Shown here: positions 1-6,454 of the stretch, piece by piece
How the letters are laid out: the number at the start of each line of letters is the position of its first letter
Numbering within the stretch: the first letter of the stretch is position 1
Source: Prevotellaceae bacterium
GTDB taxonomy: Bacteria > Bacteroidota > Bacteroidia > Bacteroidales > UBA932
NCBI GenBank assembly: GCA_031284065.1
Contig: JAITAP010000064.1
Location: 1 to 6,510 of the forward strand
Direction of reading: 5' to 3'
Length of the DNA: 6,510 bases
Program-made: the position numbers and the translations under genes
Notes under the pieces: model-generated
The model's input: only the letters and a program-made list of their open reading frames with translations
What the model was told of the DNA's origin: nothing
Database searches by the model: none

Positions 1-412
1 TTTTTTGCAAAATGAGGCTCATGATGTGGAGCTTTTTCAACATGCCTGTAGAGTAGTGTGCGGCATACTTTCCTAACGGCAGCTCAAACAGCTTGTTCAG
101 CTCGCTGATTTCCGCAGGGAAAGTTTCGACTTTTTTTGCGTGCAGGCAAAAATTGATAAACTCAAGCCCCGTTATGCGGGGAAACATGTAGGGCTCTGCA
201 TGAAGGTACCCTGTAGATTTAATGTCCGCCCGCTCAACGCTGCCATCAAAGCTCTCGTAGCCGGCAATGCAGCTAAGCAGCGTGGTTTTTCCCGCGCCAT
301 TGTCCCCCACAAGCCCGTGAATTAATCCGGCGCTGTACGTAGCGGAAACATCCCTCAAAACGCAGGTTTTTCCGTAGAATTTGGATAAATTGTTAACGCT
401 CAACTTTCTCAT
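1..412 (-). CDS. ABC transporter ATP-binding protein, N-terminal part (cut by the window edge)
   Basis: Translating the minus strand from the ATG at 412 gives 137 residues that stay open to the left edge. The start MRKLSVNNLSKFYG and the Walker A motif GDNGAGKTT at residues 36-44 identify a P-loop ABC ATPase. A degenerate signature motif, YSTGMLKKL, lies at residues 120-128 in place of LSGGQ; such STGM/SLGM forms are common in exporter ATPases of the BcrA/CcmA type. The Q-loop region reads GYLHAEPYMFP (68-78) and lacks the usual glutamine. Walker B and the switch histidine would lie beyond the window. The start codon overlaps the stop of the upstream membrane-protein gene (ATGA), which implies translational coupling and a shared complex at the inner membrane. 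By inference it powers export of, or immunity to, the small peptide encoded nearby; the substrate is not shown by the sequence. Confidence 0.93.
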   Translation of the reverse strand, partial: MRKLSVNNLSKFYGKTCVLRDVSATYSAGLIHGLVGDNGAGKTTLLSCIAGYESFDGSVERADIKSTGYLHAEPYMFPRITGLEFINFCLHAKKVETFPAEISELNKLFELPLGKYAAHYSTGMLKKLHIMSLILQK

Positions 413-1371
413 GGCAGTAACTTTTGGGCTGATGAGTAATATTTTTTGTACAGCAAATACTGGAATAGCAGGGCAACGGGAATGCCGTAAACGGAGTATA
501 TGAGCAGTCCCTGAACGTACAGGAAAATCCCAACAAACAGCAGCGTAATCACCGGTGTTACGCCCCAAAACAGAAACCTTATCAGCTGCAAGTTGGCTGA
601 CAGGTAGTAAATGGCAAGGATGACAAGCGACGTAACTTTCCATGAAAGCGGAAAGGTGGTAAGCAAAAATACGGCAGGGACAAGCAAAAACAGCGTTGTG
701 TTGGCGCAAGCGTCAAGCAGTATAGACGACGTGAAATGCCGGATGTCGCCATACTGCCGAATGAAAGCAATACTTTCTTGTTGTAGCATGACCGACGTAA
801 CCGCAATGCCGCTTAGCAAACAAAAAGCCACCATTGCCAAGTTGAAGTTGGAGTGCCGGTAGGCAAAAAACAAGATTGTGCAGAGAAATATCCAATACAG
901 AGTTAGGCTGGGTCGGCTTTGGGAGCGCCAGAGATAGGAGGGCTTGAGGAATGGCGATGGCATAACCCATGATAGTGCAGCCCTTACATCGCGCTTCGCC
1001 ACCCAACGCTCGCCCAACAAATAAAACGCTCCGACGGACAAAGACAGCAGGAAGAAAAAAACTCCGACAAGCAAGAACGGTATGGCGCAGACAAGCACAT
1101 TCGTTGCCGAAAATATCACCCCCGCACTCCCCTGCTGACGCAAAAACAACGCTTGCTTTTTGTTTCTGAAAAAAACACTGTAAAGCGCAACGTAAACTAA
1201 AGCCGCAAGTACGGCATGTCGGGGCGTAAATGGAATGTCGGCGCGAGCGGCGTTGTATAAGAACACCAGCACAACAACGCCCAGAAGAAGGTAGTATGGG
1301 AGGGGTATTCCCCGAAACGCCCTCCTGAACATCAGCCAACGGATATGGATTGTATTTGTAAGTATATTCAT
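409..1371 (-). CDS. Multi-pass membrane protein, probable ABC transporter permease
   Basis: The gene encodes a 320-residue, very hydrophobic protein with roughly nine or ten predicted membrane segments, for example around residues 25-41, 52-68, 88-118 (probably two), 157-172, 176-196, 222-242, 247-264 and 268-310. A basic loop (RNKKQALFLRQQG) follows the second segment. I recognise no named family motif. The permease role is inferred from the ATGA overlap with the ATPase gene that follows and from the two-gene layout typical of BcrAB/LanFEG-like exporters. The ATG at 1371 lies only three bases after the T-run of a terminator-like hairpin and has no ribosome binding site. A second in-frame ATG at 1332 (MFRRAFRG) is a plausible alternative start and would leave room for a leader. 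Both starts keep all membrane segments. Confidence 0.8.
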   Translation of the reverse strand: MNILTNTIHIRWLMFRRAFRGIPLPYYLLLGVVVLVFLYNAARADIPFTPRHAVLAALVYVALYSVFFRNKKQALFLRQQGSAGVIFSATNVLVCAIPFLLVGVFFFLLSLSVGAFYLLGERWVAKRDVRAALSWVMPSPFLKPSYLWRSQSRPSLTLYWIFLCTILFFAYRHSNFNLAMVAFCLLSGIAVTSVMLQQESIAFIRQYGDIRHFTSSILLDACANTTLFLLVPAVFLLTTFPLSWKVTSLVILAIYYLSANLQLIRFLFWGVTPVITLLFVGIFLYVQGLLIYSVYGIPVALLFQYLLYKKYYSSAQKLLP

Positions 1372-1374
1372 ACG

Positions 1375-1404
1375 AAAAAAGCCGCCAACAAGATGAGTTG
1401 GCGG
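1375..1404 (-). terminator. Intrinsic terminator or attenuator between the peptide gene and the permease gene
   Basis: On the minus strand a perfect 8-bp stem (CCGCCAAC with GTTGGCGG, loop of 7) is followed by C and six T residues. This is a standard Rho-independent terminator shape for transcripts coming from the peptide gene. It ends three bases before the ATG of the permease gene. It would therefore either end the peptide transcript, making it abundant relative to the transporter, or act as a leaky attenuator. I see no clean TAnnTTTG promoter between it and the permease. Confidence 0.75.
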
Positions 1405-1423
1405 TCAAAAAGTACCCCTCCTC

Positions 1424-1495
1424 TCAATATGCTGCATAGGCTGTGGCAAGGAGAAGCCCTACGGTTAACGCAATAGCAAGCGTTAATGATCCCAT
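1424..1495 (-). CDS. Alternative reading of the core as a free-standing 23-residue hydrophobic peptide
   Basis: An ATG at 1495 lies inside the last leader codons of the peptide gene (the bases of GTA GAT GGG read as ATG GGA). It opens M-G-SLTLAIAL...ATAYAAY and stops at 1424. If used, it would make a single membrane-spanning peptide of 23 residues, translated by re-initiation or independently of the leader. I see no ribosome binding site of its own. I think it more likely that this is the displaced core of the leader-bearing precursor; the reading is listed because the ATG exists and the frame is closed neatly before the terminator. Confidence 0.25.
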   Translation of the reverse strand: MGSLTLAIALTVGLLLATAYAAY

Positions 1496-1562
1496 CTACA
1501 TTCCTCATTTCCCCGACATTCATCTCATGAACGCCGCAGGCATTTAAATCTAAAGTTTTCAT
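1424..1562 (-). CDS. Small double-glycine-type bacteriocin/RiPP-like precursor; core out of frame with leader
   Basis: The ATG at 1562 opens a leader, MKTLDLNACGVHEMNVGEM followed by RNVDG, which resembles the double-glycine leaders of Bacteroidota bacteriocin-like peptides (pattern GVxEMxxxEMxxVDGG). In that frame the reading then becomes Cys/Arg-rich, runs through the terminator hairpin and stops only at 1368, which is not credible as a natural product. In the frame of the codons GGA TCA TTA (from 1492) the sequence encodes G followed by a 21-residue hydrophobic core (SLTLAIAL...ATAYAAY) ending in TGA at 1424-1426, just before the terminator. Two extra bases at the GGG run (1491-1493) would restore VDGG plus core as a 46-residue precursor. 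The gene sits between a TolC-family gene and an ABC transporter, as expected for an exported peptide. The A/T-rich leader upstream fits Bacteroidota translation starts. It may be a pseudogene, a sequence error, or a real frameshift. Confidence 0.6.
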
Positions 1563-1645
1563 AATAAATGAATTTTAGAAGTTGAAAAATGGTTTTGTTG
1601 AGTTTGCTATACCTGCCACGCGCGTACCTGCAAGTGGCAAATGGG

Positions 1646-2962
1646 CTACTCTGCGTTCATGTAGTTTAGCACTATGCCGCACAGCTGCATGATGTATATT
1701 TCAGAGAGCTTTGCCTGAAGCATGGCGTTCAGGAGGCGGTCTTGCGCGTCGAGGTGCGTGCGCTGGTGCTCCCGCAGCTCAAGGCTGGTGATTTGCCCCA
1801 GTCGGTACTGCTCCATTGCCAGCGACACTTTTCGGCCGGAGAGCTCCCTGCTGCTCCGCTCCAGCCCCAGCAAGTTCATGTAGGAGCTGTACGAAGAGTA
1901 GAGGAGGTAGAGGTCTGCAAGCGTCTGCTGCGTTTGCTGCTCATACTCCAAGTCGCGGTTGCGCTGCTCTACTTTGATATTTTTTTCCATGCGGCGCTGG
2001 TTCCGGCCATCGTATACTTTAAACCCGATGTTCACCCCGTAGCTCAACCCCAACGCGTCGCTGCTCGAGCTGTTGTAAGTATTGTGGCTGTACGTGTAGC
2101 CGTACGAAGCGTTGAGGTTTACGTAGGGGTAGCGCGCCGCCTCAACCTGCGCCCGCTCAAGGTCGGTGATGGTGCGGTTTTTGTCAAATATTTTCAGCGA
2201 GGTGTTACTTTGCAGTACCACCGCTTTGAGTTCCTCCAGCTTGAGGTTTTCGTTGAGGTTAAAAGACGTGTCGGTAAAAACGACATCGTTGGCGTCAAAC
2301 GGGAGCAACAGTTGCTTTTTGAACCGAATCAGCTGCTCAATGGTACCCTGCCGGTAGGTAACCAGCTGCGAGCTGTCGGCGTTGAAGTCCACCTGCGCCT
2401 GTAGCAGCTCAAGCTGCGAGTGCGCCCCAACCAAATACTTTTCGGTGGCCATGCGCAGCCGCTCGCGCGAGAGCGACAGCATGATGGAAAGGTTTTCGAG
2501 CCTGAACTTCCGGTGAAGAAGCTCGTAGTACATGGCGGTGGTTTGCGCCACGCTGCTTTCAATTTCGAGCTTGGCGCTCAGCTCGCCGTTCTTCTTCATT
2601 TCCTGCAGGCGGCTGTACGAGGCCTGCATCCCCCACCCGTCAAACAGCGTCCACGTGCCGGAAAGCCCAACGTTGTAGCTGTTGCCGAAAGTGTTGGCGT
2701 AATGCTTCTCTCCGACGCTCTGACGCTGGTTGGCTGCGCCGCTGTAGCCTGCGCTGGCGTTCACTTTGGGGAGCATCCCTGCATTTCCGTACGTGGCGTC
2801 GTTGGATAACACTTCTTCGCGATTGCGCGAAAATTTGATAGAATACCCGTTTTCCAGCAGCGTTTCCAGCGTCATGGGAAGCGTGTACAGAGCGGTGTCC
2901 TGTGCATTTGCAGCAGCAGCAATAGATGAAAGCAAAAGTAGAAAAGAGTTCCTTAAATTCAT
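1646..2962 (-). CDS. TolC-family outer-membrane efflux protein
   Basis: From the ATG at 2962 the product has 438 residues. A further in-frame upstream start at 2977 is only TTG and would spoil the signal peptide, so I prefer 2962. Residues 1-20 (MNLRNSFLLLLSSIAAAANA) are a signal peptide with an ANA/QD cleavage site and no lipobox. Two OEP repeats are visible, each with outer-membrane beta strands ending in an LFDG/VYDG turn (WTLFDGW about 104-110, FKVYDGR about 314-320) and a long helical part carrying the hallmark YxxGxxxxLELxxxQ motif: YLVGAHSQLELLQAQ at 176-190 and YRLGQITSLELREHQ at 386-400. The protein should trimerise as an outer-membrane and periplasmic exit duct. Its position before a peptide precursor and an ABC transporter suggests it serves that export path. 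No membrane-fusion (HlyD-like) partner is present in the window. It starts 44 bp after the DUF4861-like gene and may be co-transcribed with it. Confidence 0.93.
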   Translation of the reverse strand: MNLRNSFLLLLSSIAAAANAQDTALYTLPMTLETLLENGYSIKFSRNREEVLSNDATYGNAGMLPKVNASAGYSGAANQRQSVGEKHYANTFGNSYNVGLSGTWTLFDGWGMQASYSRLQEMKKNGELSAKLEIESSVAQTTAMYYELLHRKFRLENLSIMLSLSRERLRMATEKYLVGAHSQLELLQAQVDFNADSSQLVTYRQGTIEQLIRFKKQLLLPFDANDVVFTDTSFNLNENLKLEELKAVVLQSNTSLKIFDKNRTITDLERAQVEAARYPYVNLNASYGYTYSHNTYNSSSSDALGLSYGVNIGFKVYDGRNQRRMEKNIKVEQRNRDLEYEQQTQQTLADLYLLYSSYSSYMNLLGLERSSRELSGRKVSLAMEQYRLGQITSLELREHQRTHLDAQDRLLNAMLQAKLSEIYIMQLCGIVLNYMNAE

Positions 2963-3006
2963 AATGTAAACAAGCAAAGCGTCCGTTATAAACCCACTAC
3001 AAATAG

Positions 3007-4221
3007 CTACTTAAAACTCAACTTCAATGGGTTTTTCAGCTTTAGCGCTTCGGAGGCGATGTACTCCTGCCATAATTTTTCCGTAGGGAAGCGTAATACT
3101 CCCTCTCCGGTGACGGCTTTGCTCCACCCTGCGCCGCTGTAGTAGGTAAAAGGTTCATTCGCCTTGTAGCTGCCTGTGGCGAGCAGGTGATTTCCCTCGA
3201 GCTTGGCGTTGTTCATCACGCCAAAAGGAAATATAATTGCCGTATAGATAACGCCGTTGTTCGTCGTATCCGATTTTAGCGCGTCGGCTTGCTCGGCGTA
3301 GGTAACGTATCCCTTGTCGGGGGCGAGCAGCGGCTTGTAGTTAGGGTCGGCAGTAGCAACGGTTGCCGGAGCTTTGTTATTTTTCAGCACAATGCCCGCC
3401 GCCACCTCCATATCTCCTGCATTGATGAACATTTCGCTAATGCAGCTCAGCTGGCTGTTTGCGTCCAGCGAAATGCGGCGCACCTCCACTACCGGCGTTC
3501 CCGCTACGTCCAGCGGCGCGTATATGAGCTCAAACGATACGCGGACGAGTCCGGAGTCGAGTATTTTTGACGTTACAAAGTTATTGCCCAGCGTCAGCTG
3601 GTTGTTAACGTAGGGCGCCAACGCTCCGCAGCCCAGCGTGCGGCCAACCTTGTAGCCGTCCAGCCCTTCGCCGTGATCTTGGTGATACGACGCTTTGCCC
3701 GACAAGTCTGCCTCGTACCACTTGTCAACTACCAAGCTTTCGGTACGCTTGCACCACACGTCAATGCCGTTGCTTGGCCCGTCCACCTTCATGAGCGCCG
3801 GTCCGTACATGCGGTACGCAATGCGGTTGTTTTCCCACGCAAAGTCGTCCATTCGCTCCGGCGCCAGCCGCGCGGATAGCTTGCAGTCCGAAAGCTTGGC
3901 AGCCGTTTTACCGCGCTTCACCACGTACGCCGCGCTACCCTGCGCCGGTACGCTTACCTGAAAAATGAGAGACTGCGGCTGAGGCTGCCCCCTGTACAAC
4001 ACCTGCGACAGCAACCTTTCGCCCCGACCGTTGAGCACAGCCACGTCCTGCGGCTCTACCCCGCCAATACGCTCCTGTATCAAGCTCCACGAAACCTCCA
4101 CCGTTTCGTCAGCCCTGTCCGCGTCAAGCGGATTCACTACATTTACCGTAAGCGCCGACCGGCTCTGGCAGGAGGTCATCAGCGCAGAAAACGTCAACAA
4201 TGAGAAAAACACCTTTTTCAT
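3007..4221 (-). CDS. DUF4861-like secreted lipoprotein
   Basis: The preferred ATG at 4221 gives 404 residues starting MKKVFFSLLTFSALMTSC, a lipoprotein signal with the lipidated cysteine at residue 18. An upstream in-frame ATG at 4278 would add 19 residues that bury this signal and overlap the promoter, so it is rejected. The residues after Cys18 (QSRS) lack an acidic surface-export signal, so a periplasm-facing location is possible. Conserved-looking blocks are FAWENNRIAYRMYGPAL (about 127-143), GIDVWCKR (152-159) and YHQDHGEGLDGYKVG (about 179-193). I recognise these from memory as the DUF4861 family of Bacteroidota, often found near polysaccharide-use genes. The activity is not something I can assign from sequence; a role on sugar derivatives is only an inference. 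There is no SusC/SusD or glycosidase gene in the window to support it. The gene has its own promoter and precedes the TolC-like gene. Confidence 0.8.
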   Translation of the reverse strand: MKKVFFSLLTFSALMTSCQSRSALTVNVVNPLDADRADETVEVSWSLIQERIGGVEPQDVAVLNGRGERLLSQVLYRGQPQPQSLIFQVSVPAQGSAAYVVKRGKTAAKLSDCKLSARLAPERMDDFAWENNRIAYRMYGPALMKVDGPSNGIDVWCKRTESLVVDKWYEADLSGKASYHQDHGEGLDGYKVGRTLGCGALAPYVNNQLTLGNNFVTSKILDSGLVRVSFELIYAPLDVAGTPVVEVRRISLDANSQLSCISEMFINAGDMEVAAGIVLKNNKAPATVATADPNYKPLLAPDKGYVTYAEQADALKSDTTNNGVIYTAIIFPFGVMNNAKLEGNHLLATGSYKANEPFTYYSGAGWSKAVTGEGVLRFPTEKLWQEYIASEALKLKNPLKLSFK

Positions 4222-4275
4222 TTGATATAAATTTTTAAGTTTACCATAAGCTTCCCACACAACCCTAACGCCACG

Positions 4276-4305
4276 CAAAGTTATAAAAAAAATACAGATA
4301 ACAAA
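4276..4305 (-). promoter_or_regulatory. Bacteroidota-type promoter of the DUF4861-like gene
   Basis: On the minus strand a -33 element TTTG (4305-4302) and an exact -7 element TAACTTTG (4283-4276, consensus TAnnTTTG) are separated by 18 bases, close to the usual 19-20. Transcription would begin near 4268, giving a leader of roughly 47 bases before the ATG at 4221. This supports that start over the one at 4278, which lies inside the promoter. Confidence 0.72.
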
Positions 4306-4463
4306 TTTAAGCCTCCTTTTTTTCTCCCGCGTGCAGCTTCGCCAAAAGAGGCGGGATGTACGTTTTGGCCTTTAATCGGTATGCGAACAGGCGGCATTGC
4401 GTACCTCATAGCCGCAATTTTAATGCTGATGGGGTACGGCGAGCTCAGAAAATCGTCCACTTT

Positions 4464-6329
4464 TTAGGTGGAAATCGAGCTGGCCTCCTCAACGTAGCGT
4501 ATAAATGCTTCGCACACGAACTTGTATCCGCCGGGCGTGGGGTAATTACCCGAAAAATACCAGTCGCCCGTATGGTTTGGGCAGGCCTTTCTTAGCCCCT
4601 CCAGCGTTTGGTACACCAGCTCTACCTGCGCGTTCACGCTTTTGGGGGTGAGCATTTCGGCTATCTGGCGGGAAATTTCAATGTCGGAGAACGGCGAGTA
4701 AATATTCTTTACCGGGTTTGTCATTTCGCCTTTGGGACGCTGTAGCTGCTCCCTGCACTGCAAGTAAACATCCTGCACTACCCTACTCATTCCTCTTGCG
4801 TGTAGTAGCGCCACGGCGGCGCGAAACGCAATAAACTCATCCATCCGCGCCATGTCAATGCCGTAGCAATCGGGGTAGCGCACCTGCGGAGAGGACGAAA
4901 CAACCACAATTTTTTTAGGCTCGAGCCTGCCCAGAATTTTGATAATGCTTTGCCGCAGCGTTGTGCCGCGCACTATGCTGTCGTCTATCACCACAAGGTT
5001 GTCGGTATGCGGGCGAATGGTGTCGTAGGTTACGTCGTACACGTGCGTTGCCATGTCGTTGCGGCTGGTATCCTGCTCAATAAACGTGCGCAGCTTGATG
5101 TCCTTTAGCACCACCTTTTCCGAGCGAACGCGCTGCGATAAAATCCGGTCGAGCTCATCCGAAGAAAGCCGCTTCCCGCCCTCGCGAATCATCTGCTTTT
5201 TTTGCTCGTTAAGGTAGCTGTTCAGCCCGTCGAGCAAGCCGTAAAACGCCACTTCGGCGGTGTTGGGAATGAACGAAAAGACGGTGTTGTCAATATCATA
5301 GCCAACCATTTGCAGCACATCCTCCGTGAGCTGCTCGCCAAGCTTTTTGCGCTCGCGGTAAATGTCGCTGTCGCTGCCGCGCGAAAAGTAAATCCGCTCA
5401 AACGAGCACGCGCGACGCTCGGTGGGCGGCAGCACCTGCTCAAAGTCAAACATGCCGCTCCGCTTAAGCACCATTGCCTGCCCGGGTTGCAGCTCTCCCA
5501 CCTGCGCCACCGTAACATTCATCACCGTTTGGATAACGGGACGCTCCGACGCAACCACAATAATTTCGTCGTCGGCGTAGTAGAAGCACGGGCGAATACC
5601 GGCAGGGTCGCGCACCACAAAGGCGTCGCCGTTGCCAATCATGCCGCACACTACGTAGCCGCCGTCCCACTGGTAGCATGTTCGCTGCAACAAATTCGAC
5701 ACATCCAGCTTTTGCTCTATCTGCCTGTGCAGCGCTGCGCCCTGCAAGCCTTTTGCCCTGTACTTGTCGTACTGAAACTGCACTTCCCTGTCGAGGTGGT
5801 GCCCAAGCGATTCGAGCAGAAAAAACGTGTCGCCGTAGTAGCGCGGGTGCTGACCGGCTTCTACAAGATGCCGAAACAGCTCGTCAACATTCGTGAGGTT
5901 AAAGTTGCCCGCCATGATAAGGTTGCGCGCCGGCCAGTTGTTGCGCCGCAAAAACGGGTGAGCGTAAGATATTCCCGACTTGCCGGTGGTGCTGTAGCGC
6001 AGGTGCCCCAGCAACAGCGAGGCGCCGCTCCACGCGTTGGCGTACTCTGCGGACTGCTGTTGCTGCTTAGCGATACGCTCAAAAATCTCCTTAATGGCGT
6101 TAGCGCCCAGCGCCCGCTCACGCATAATGTACTCCTTGCCGGGCTGTGCGTAAAAGTTTACCACCCCTACCCCGGCCGCCTCCTGCCCACGATTGTGCTG
6201 CTTCTCCATAAGAAGGTACAGCTTGTTGAGGCCGTACTGCCCTGTTCCATATTTTTGCACATAAAAGTCTATAGGCTTTAGCAGCCTAATCATAGCAATG
6301 CCACATTCGTGCTTCACCTGCTCGCTCAT
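4464..6329 (-). CDS. purF: Amidophosphoribosyltransferase, long Bacteroidota form
   Basis: The 621-residue product belongs to the class II glutamine amidotransferase / phosphoribosyltransferase family, which makes 5-phosphoribosylamine from PRPP and glutamine, the first step of purine synthesis, in the cytoplasm. Glutaminase domain: Cys9 in KHECGIAMI as the N-terminal nucleophile after removal of eight residues, QHNRGQEAAG (44-53), GHLRYSTTG (108-116), GNFNLTN (141-147), WDGGYVVCG (221-229) and RDPAGIRP (240-247). Phosphoribosyltransferase domain: CSFERIYFSRGSDSDIYRER (308-327) and the PRPP loop NLVVIDDSIVRGTT (444-457). The usual PurF is about 450-510 residues. This form is longer, with a lysine- and glutamate-rich insert around 370-415 and a C-terminal extension ending ACPNHTGDWYFSGNYPTPGG (582-601), both of which I know from Bacteroides homologues. 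Those genomes also tend to carry a short PurF, so this copy may be a paralogue with altered substrate or control. The ATG at 6329 follows a -7 element at 6358-6351. Confidence 0.92.
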   Translation of the reverse strand: MSEQVKHECGIAMIRLLKPIDFYVQKYGTGQYGLNKLYLLMEKQHNRGQEAAGVGVVNFYAQPGKEYIMRERALGANAIKEIFERIAKQQQQSAEYANAWSGASLLLGHLRYSTTGKSGISYAHPFLRRNNWPARNLIMAGNFNLTNVDELFRHLVEAGQHPRYYGDTFFLLESLGHHLDREVQFQYDKYRAKGLQGAALHRQIEQKLDVSNLLQRTCYQWDGGYVVCGMIGNGDAFVVRDPAGIRPCFYYADDEIIVVASERPVIQTVMNVTVAQVGELQPGQAMVLKRSGMFDFEQVLPPTERRACSFERIYFSRGSDSDIYRERKKLGEQLTEDVLQMVGYDIDNTVFSFIPNTAEVAFYGLLDGLNSYLNEQKKQMIREGGKRLSSDELDRILSQRVRSEKVVLKDIKLRTFIEQDTSRNDMATHVYDVTYDTIRPHTDNLVVIDDSIVRGTTLRQSIIKILGRLEPKKIVVVSSSPQVRYPDCYGIDMARMDEFIAFRAAVALLHARGMSRVVQDVYLQCREQLQRPKGEMTNPVKNIYSPFSDIEISRQIAEMLTPKSVNAQVELVYQTLEGLRKACPNHTGDWYFSGNYPTPGGYKFVCEAFIRYVEEASSIST

Positions 6330-6350
6330 CCGGATAAAGATTTATGGGCA

Positions 6351-6358
6351 CAAAGGTA
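6351..6358 (-). promoter_or_regulatory. -7 element of the purF-type gene promoter
   Basis: The minus strand reads TACCTTTG, an exact match to TAnnTTTG, 21 bases upstream of the ATG at 6329. Transcription would start near 6345, leaving a leader of only about 15 bases. I cannot see a good TTTG at the expected -33 position, so this is assigned on the -7 element and its placement alone. Confidence 0.6.
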
Positions 6359-6422
6359 TATCTTTTTTCGTTAAGTTGGGATTTCGGCATCCCCGATTAC
6401 CGTATTTTTTGAAAGATAGTAC

Positions 6423-6430
6423 TACCTTTG
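6423..6430 (+). promoter_or_regulatory. -7 element of the divergent plus-strand gene
   Basis: TACCTTTG on the plus strand matches TAnnTTTG exactly and lies 24 bases before the ATG at 6455. A TTTG at 6408-6411 is too close (11 bases) to be the -33 element, and no other good one is seen. The motif is the same octamer as the one facing it on the other strand. Confidence 0.55.
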
Positions 6431-6454
6431 CGGGAGCAAACCCAACATGACCTT

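Noticed and set aside
713..1408. 231-codon minus-strand frame overlapping the permease
   Set aside because: It shares the strand but not the frame of the clear membrane protein; its product is a Cys/Arg-rich jumble and its start lies in the terminator region.
1405..1413. TACTTTTTG on the minus strand as a -7 promoter element for the permease
   Set aside because: It has three rather than two bases between TA and TTTG, has no -33 partner at the right spacing, and would fire straight into the terminator hairpin.
1368..1562. A single 64-residue protein in the leader frame
   Set aside because: After VDG the frame loses leader-like character, translates the terminator stem and T-run, and stops inside the permease start. 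The core in the shifted frame is the better reading of 1424-1495.
1601..1645. Inverted repeat TGCCAC...GTGGCA (at 1615-1640) between the TolC-like and peptide genes as a terminator
   Set aside because: The stem is only 6 bp with a 14-base loop and no T-run follows, so termination is not supported.
1742..2404. 220-codon open frame on the plus strand
   Set aside because: It is antisense to the TolC-like gene, low in complexity (Val/Leu/Arg) and without a start signal.
4325..4356. Inverted repeat TCCCGC...GCGGGA as a terminator for purF
   Set aside because: The 20-base loop is long, and on the minus strand the stem is followed by GAAAAAAA rather than T residues, so it does not look like an intrinsic terminator.
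5202..6281. Long 359-codon open frame on the plus strand
   Set aside because: It is antisense to well-supported purF coding sequence and its product is a Val/Leu/His-rich string with no domain; it mirrors the codon use of the real gene.
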